Part shown: positions 60,883-64,000 of the stretch, piece after piece | Numbering within the stretch: the stretch's first letter is position 1 | Layout: each line of letters opens with the position of its first letter | Assembly: GCF_900105215.1 (NCBI RefSeq) | Contig: NZ_FOIP01000001.1 | Span: forward strand, 744,001-808,000 | DNA length: 64,000 nt | Source of the DNA: Lacrimispora sphenoides | GTDB lineage: Bacteria; Bacillota; Clostridia; Lachnospirales; Lachnospiraceae | Direction of reading: 5' to 3' | Notes under the pieces: generated by a model | The model's input: only the letters and a program-made list of their open reading frames with translations | What the model was told of the DNA's origin: nothing | Databases searched by the model: none | Translations under genes and position numbers: made by a program

Positions 60883-63471
60883 TTATTCCAGATAAGCAAT
60901 CAGCTTCTGGCCGTCTTCCGACACGTCGATCACGATTACATTTCCTGCCCGGACCTCATCCCCAAGAATGATCCTGGCCGCTAAAGTTTCCACATGTTTT
61001 TGCAGATACCGTTTTAACGGACGGGCTCCGTAAACCGGATCATACCCCTGTTCCACCACAAACTCTTTTGCCAGGTCAGTCAGCTCAATCTTTAATTCCC
61101 GATCTTCAATCCGTTTGTTTAATTCCGCAAGGAGCAGGTCTACGATTCCTGCTATATTTTCCTTTTCAAGAGGCTTAAACAGGATTATTTCATCAAGACG
61201 GTTTAAGAATTCCGGACGGAAATGGTTCCTTAAATCATTCATAACCATTGCTTTTGCATCTTCCCGGATTCTTCCGGCTTCGTCAATACCTGTTAACAGA
61301 TACTGGGAACCGATGTTGGAGGTCATTATAATAATGGTGTTTTTAAAGTCAACGGTTTTTCCGGAAGAATCTGTGATCCGTCCATCGTCAAGAACCTGCA
61401 GCAGTACGTTAAACACATCAGGGTGAGCCTTTTCCACCTCATCAAAGAGCACAACGGAATAAGGCTTTCTCCTGACTGCCTCTGTCAGCTGGCCGCCCTC
61501 ATCGTAGCCCACATATCCTGGAGGTGCTCCGATCAGTCTTGATACGGAATGCTTCTCCATGTATTCGCTCATATCGATTCTGACAATGTTATTTTCATCG
61601 TCAAACAGGTCTTCCGCCAAGGCCTTGGCAAGCTCGGTCTTTCCAACGCCCGTAGGTCCTAAAAACAGGAAGGAGCCAATGGGTTTGGTAGGATCCTTGA
61701 TCCCTGCCTTGGAACGGATGATGGCCTCGGTCACTTTGATTACTGCCTCGTCCTGGCCGATGACTCTCTTATGAAGCTCCTTATCAAGGTGGAGGGTTTT
61801 ATTCCTTTCCCCTTCCGTCAGTCTGGCCACCGGGATTCCTGTCCACTTGGATACGATTCTGGAAATCTCATCTTCTGTTACGCTCTCATGAACCAGACTC
61901 ATGTCCTGGTTCCTTACACGCTCTTCCTCTTCCGCCAGTTCCTTCTGAAGCTGGGGAAGCTTTCCGTATTGTAACTCTGCCGCGCGGTTTAAATCATACT
62001 TTTGCTGCGCTGTCTGGATCTCCCGGTTCATATTCTCAATTTCTTCCCGCAGGGCGGATAACCGTTCCACGGATGACTTTTCATTTTCCCATTGGGCCTT
62101 CTGGGAAGCAAACTCATCATGAAGCTCCGCCAACTCCTTCTGAAGCTCTGCAAGGCGGTCCTGGCTTAAACGGTCGGTTTCCTTCTTTAGGGCAGCCTCT
62201 TCAATCTCCATCTGCATAATACGCCTGGAAAGCTCATCAAGCTCAGCCGGCATGGAGTCCAGTTCTGTCTTTATCATGGCACAGGCTTCATCCACTAGGT
62301 CAATGGCCTTATCCGGCAGAAAACGCTCGCTGATATAACGGTCAGACAAAGCGGCTGCCGATACCAGGGCAGAGTCTGTGATTTTTACCCCATGGTAGAC
62401 CTCATACCGTTCTTTCAGTCCCCTTAATATGGATATGGTATCTTCCACCGTAGGCTCGTCGACCATGACCGGCTGGAAACGCCGTTCCAAAGCCTGATCC
62501 TTCTCTATATACTGGCGGTATTCATCAAGTGTGGTGGCGCCGATGCAGTGTAGCTCGCCTCTGGCAAGCATAGGCTTTAACATATTGCCTGCGTCCATGG
62601 AACCTTCTGTCTTACCTGCTCCTACAATGGTATGAAGCTCGTCAATAAACAGAATGATCTGACCGTCACTTTTTTTCACTTCATCAAGAACGGCCTTTAA
62701 ACGTTCCTCAAATTCACCCCGGTACTTGGCACCTGCCAGCAATGCTCCCATGTCAAGGGCAAACAGCTTTTTGTCCTTTAATCCCTCCGGTATATCGCCC
62801 CGGACAATCCTTTGAGCCAGGCCTTCTACCACGGCAGTCTTACCGACTCCAGGCTCACCGATCAAAACCGGGTTGTTCTTCGTCTTCCTGGAAAGGATCC
62901 GCACCACATTCCGGATCTCGCTGTCCCGTCCGATGACAGGATCCAGCTTCTGGTCCCTGGCCCGCTCCACCATATCATAGCCGTATTTAGTAAGGGTATC
63001 GTAGGTTGCCTCCGGGTTGTCATTTACAACACGCTGATTTCCTCTTACCGTGGATAGGGCCTGTAAAAAGTTTTCCTTTGTTATGCCATAACTCCGAAAC
63101 AGCTCCTTTACCGCTTTGGATGGCTGCTTTAACATGGCTAAGAATAAATGCTCTACAGAAACGTATTCATCTCCCATGGCCTTTGCCTCATCCTCGGCGC
63201 TTATTAAGACCTTATTTAAATCATTGCTGATGTAAATCTGTCCTCCCCTGACCTTGGGAAGTTTTTCTATTGCCTGAGCCGTTTCATTTAAGAATTGCTC
63301 TTTTTGTATATTCATCTTGGTAATGAGTTTCAAAATCAGGCTGTCTTCAATGGTAAGAAGGCTGTACAGCATGTGTTCCTGCTCGATCTGCTGATTTCCA
63401 TATTCATATGCAAGCTTTTCGCAATTCTGGACGGCTTCCATCGATTTTTGCGTAAATTTATTGATGTTCAT
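60883..63471 (-). CDS. clpB: ClpB disaggregase
   Basis: An 862-residue Hsp100 chaperone of normal length: Clp N-domain repeats (about 1-150), AAA1 with Walker [10 protein letters not shown] (near 205), the coiled-coil middle domain (about 400-525, rich in Glu/Lys heptads), AAA2 with GPTGVGKTE (near 605) and a C-terminal D2 small domain. It resolubilises aggregated protein with DnaK. AAAGGAGGAG precedes the ATG. The promoter is a near-consensus sigma-A one. I see neither CIRCE nor a clear CtsR heptad repeat. Confidence 0.96.
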   Translation of the reverse strand: MNINKFTQKSMEAVQNCEKLAYEYGNQQIEQEHMLYSLLTIEDSLILKLITKMNIQKEQFLNETAQAIEKLPKVRGGQIYISNDLNKVLISAEDEAKAMGDEYVSVEHLFLAMLKQPSKAVKELFRSYGITKENFLQALSTVRGNQRVVNDNPEATYDTLTKYGYDMVERARDQKLDPVIGRDSEIRNVVRILSRKTKNNPVLIGEPGVGKTAVVEGLAQRIVRGDIPEGLKDKKLFALDMGALLAGAKYRGEFEERLKAVLDEVKKSDGQIILFIDELHTIVGAGKTEGSMDAGNMLKPMLARGELHCIGATTLDEYRQYIEKDQALERRFQPVMVDEPTVEDTISILRGLKERYEVYHGVKITDSALVSAAALSDRYISERFLPDKAIDLVDEACAMIKTELDSMPAELDELSRRIMQMEIEEAALKKETDRLSQDRLAELQKELAELHDEFASQKAQWENEKSSVERLSALREEIENMNREIQTAQQKYDLNRAAELQYGKLPQLQKELAEEEERVRNQDMSLVHESVTEDEISRIVSKWTGIPVARLTEGERNKTLHLDKELHKRVIGQDEAVIKVTEAIIRSKAGIKDPTKPIGSFLFLGPTGVGKTELAKALAEDLFDDENNIVRIDMSEYMEKHSVSRLIGAPPGYVGYDEGGQLTEAVRRKPYSVVLFDEVEKAHPDVFNVLLQVLDDGRITDSSGKTVDFKNTIIIMTSNIGSQYLLTGIDEAGRIREDAKAMVMNDLRNHFRPEFLNRLDEIILFKPLEKENIAGIVDLLLAELNKRIEDRELKIELTDLAKEFVVEQGYDPVYGARPLKRYLQKHVETLAARIILGDEVRAGNVIVIDVSEDGQKLIAYLE

Positions 63472-63528
63472 AATAGCTCCTCCTTTTTTTCCGTTATGTA
63501 AAAGTATTGCTTTATTTGTTCTATATGT

Positions 63529-63557
63529 AATATAACAAATAGTGTTTCCTGTGTCAA
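63529..63557 (-). promoter_or_regulatory. Promoter of clpB
   Basis: On the minus strand TTGACA (forward 63552-63557), a 17-nt spacer and TATATT (forward 63529-63534). An imperfect TTGTT...AACAA inverted repeat (about 63516-63538) overlaps the -10 and could be an operator. Confidence 0.8.
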
Positions 63558-63617
63558 GATAATTTTTCAGGATTCCAACAGAATTCCAACAAAAATCTTA
63601 CAGTTTTAAGCCCTGCA

Positions 63618-63646
63618 TTGTTTTTTCCAGGACCTTCCTCTATAAT
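63618..63646 (+). promoter_or_regulatory. Promoter of the cell-wall-binding-repeat gene
   Basis: TTGTTT (63618-63623), a 17-nt spacer and a perfect TATAAT (63641-63646), 45 nt before the start. Confidence 0.65.
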
Positions 63647-63691
63647 CAAAGCAGTGATTCTTATCCCTTACATTCAGGAGGTGACACTTTC

Positions 63692-64000
63692 ATGAAAAAT
63701 ATTTCCCGCCGCGGGTTACTACTCCACGGAGCAGCCGCTGCTGTTTCCCTGTTTCTTTTTGCAGCCACAGTCCCCTTTGACAGCTTTGCCCACACAAAGG
63801 ATGAATCCATATATCTGTCCGGTGCCTGGATAAAGGATGAGGTTGGCTGGCGTTTTTTTAATCAATGGAATTCCTCCTATCCTGCCGGAAAATGGGCGGA
63901 ATACCAGGGCCATTCCTATTATTTCATGGATAATGGGTACATGGCGACCGGCTGGCGTTTTATCAATGACAACTGGTATTATTTTAATCCCAGTCAGGGA
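63692..64000 (+). CDS. Cell-wall-binding repeat protein, N-terminal fragment (window end)
   Basis: The first 103 codons of a secreted protein cut by the window edge. The signal peptide (MKNISRRGLLLHGAAAAVSLFLF..., cleavage near 33) carries two arginines in a SRRGLL context. The mature part shows aromatic Trp/Tyr repeats (GWRFFNQWN, HSYYFMDNGYMATGWRFINDNWYYFNP) typical of choline/cell-wall-binding (CW_binding_1) modules. AGGAGGTG precedes ATG 63692. The catalytic or adhesive domain, if any, lies beyond the window. Confidence 0.85.
   Translation, partial: MKNISRRGLLLHGAAAAVSLFLFAATVPFDSFAHTKDESIYLSGAWIKDEVGWRFFNQWNSSYPAGKWAEYQGHSYYFMDNGYMATGWRFINDNWYYFNPSQG

Noticed and set aside
63472..63560. 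CIRCE or CtsR operator at clpB
   Set aside because: The inverted repeat here (TTGTT...AACAA) does not match the CIRCE 9-9-9 element or the CtsR heptad repeat.

Overview
The window looks like a chromosomal segment of a low-to-medium GC anaerobic Firmicute, most likely a Lachnospiraceae / Clostridium cluster XIVa organism (Lacrimispora- or Lachnoclostridium-like). This is inferred from gene content: type III glutamine synthetase, DUF4250, a CmpB-type membrane protein, DUF815, a nupNOPQ-type nucleoside importer, cellobiose-family PTS genes, VanRS-like two-component genes and AGGAGG ribosome binding sites throughout. I see no rRNA, tRNA, CRISPR array, transposase, integrase or phage module. Nearly everything lies on the minus strand in long operons.

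Layout: (1) 1-2.1 kb: a 26-residue holin-like toxin gene on the minus strand, then a BCCT transporter on plus. (2) 2.4-7.65 kb: a minus-strand glycan cluster (GT2, rfbF, rfbG, rfbH, licD) that makes a CDP-6-deoxy(-3-deoxy) sugar and probably decorates a surface glycan. (3) 7.75-18.1 kb: an 11-gene nucleoside uptake and salvage operon. It starts at a promoter whose 17-bp spacer is filled by a perfect palindrome and contains three phosphorylase paralogues, a GntR regulator, a BMP-family ABC importer, a decayed deaminase, a nucleoside hydrolase and deoC. (4) 18.5-31.1 kb: an HAD phosphatase, then a beta-glucoside/phospho-disaccharide region. It holds two EIIC, one EIIB, one EIIA, GH1, GH4, a DUF871/MupG-type glycosidase, DUF3284, a GntR regulator with a candidate operator GTGGTCTAGACCAC at the EIIB promoter, an M42 peptidase and an AraC regulator.

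(5) 31.2-39.4 kb: single housekeeping genes (PHP phosphatase, glnN, fba, MATE, thrC, sfsA), mostly with clear promoters and terminators. (6) 39.5-50.0 kb: a ydjGHI-like SPFH / zinc-ribbon / TPM operon behind 2.5 copies of an 81-bp tandem repeat that carries a -10 element in every unit. It is preceded by a two-component system, a GldG-like secreted membrane protein, an ABC exporter and nfo. (7) 50.1-59.7 kb: ppk, ppx, a DUF815 ATPase, pheA, plsC, a CmpB-type protein, cardiolipin synthase and a short DUF4250 gene. (8) 59.8-64 kb: asparaginase, clpB and the start of a cell-wall-binding-repeat protein cut by the window end.

The most unusual signals are outside coding sequence. Two copies of a roughly 90-bp, two-hairpin leader element that includes the ribosome binding site precede unrelated genes at 7.5 and 55.2 kb, with at least one compensatory base-pair change. 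A second family of short hairpin units ending in the ribosome binding site is repeated at four intercistronic junctions (3.3, 4.8, 10.7 and 22.4 kb). These, and the 81-bp promoter repeat, are the best candidates for something undescribed.
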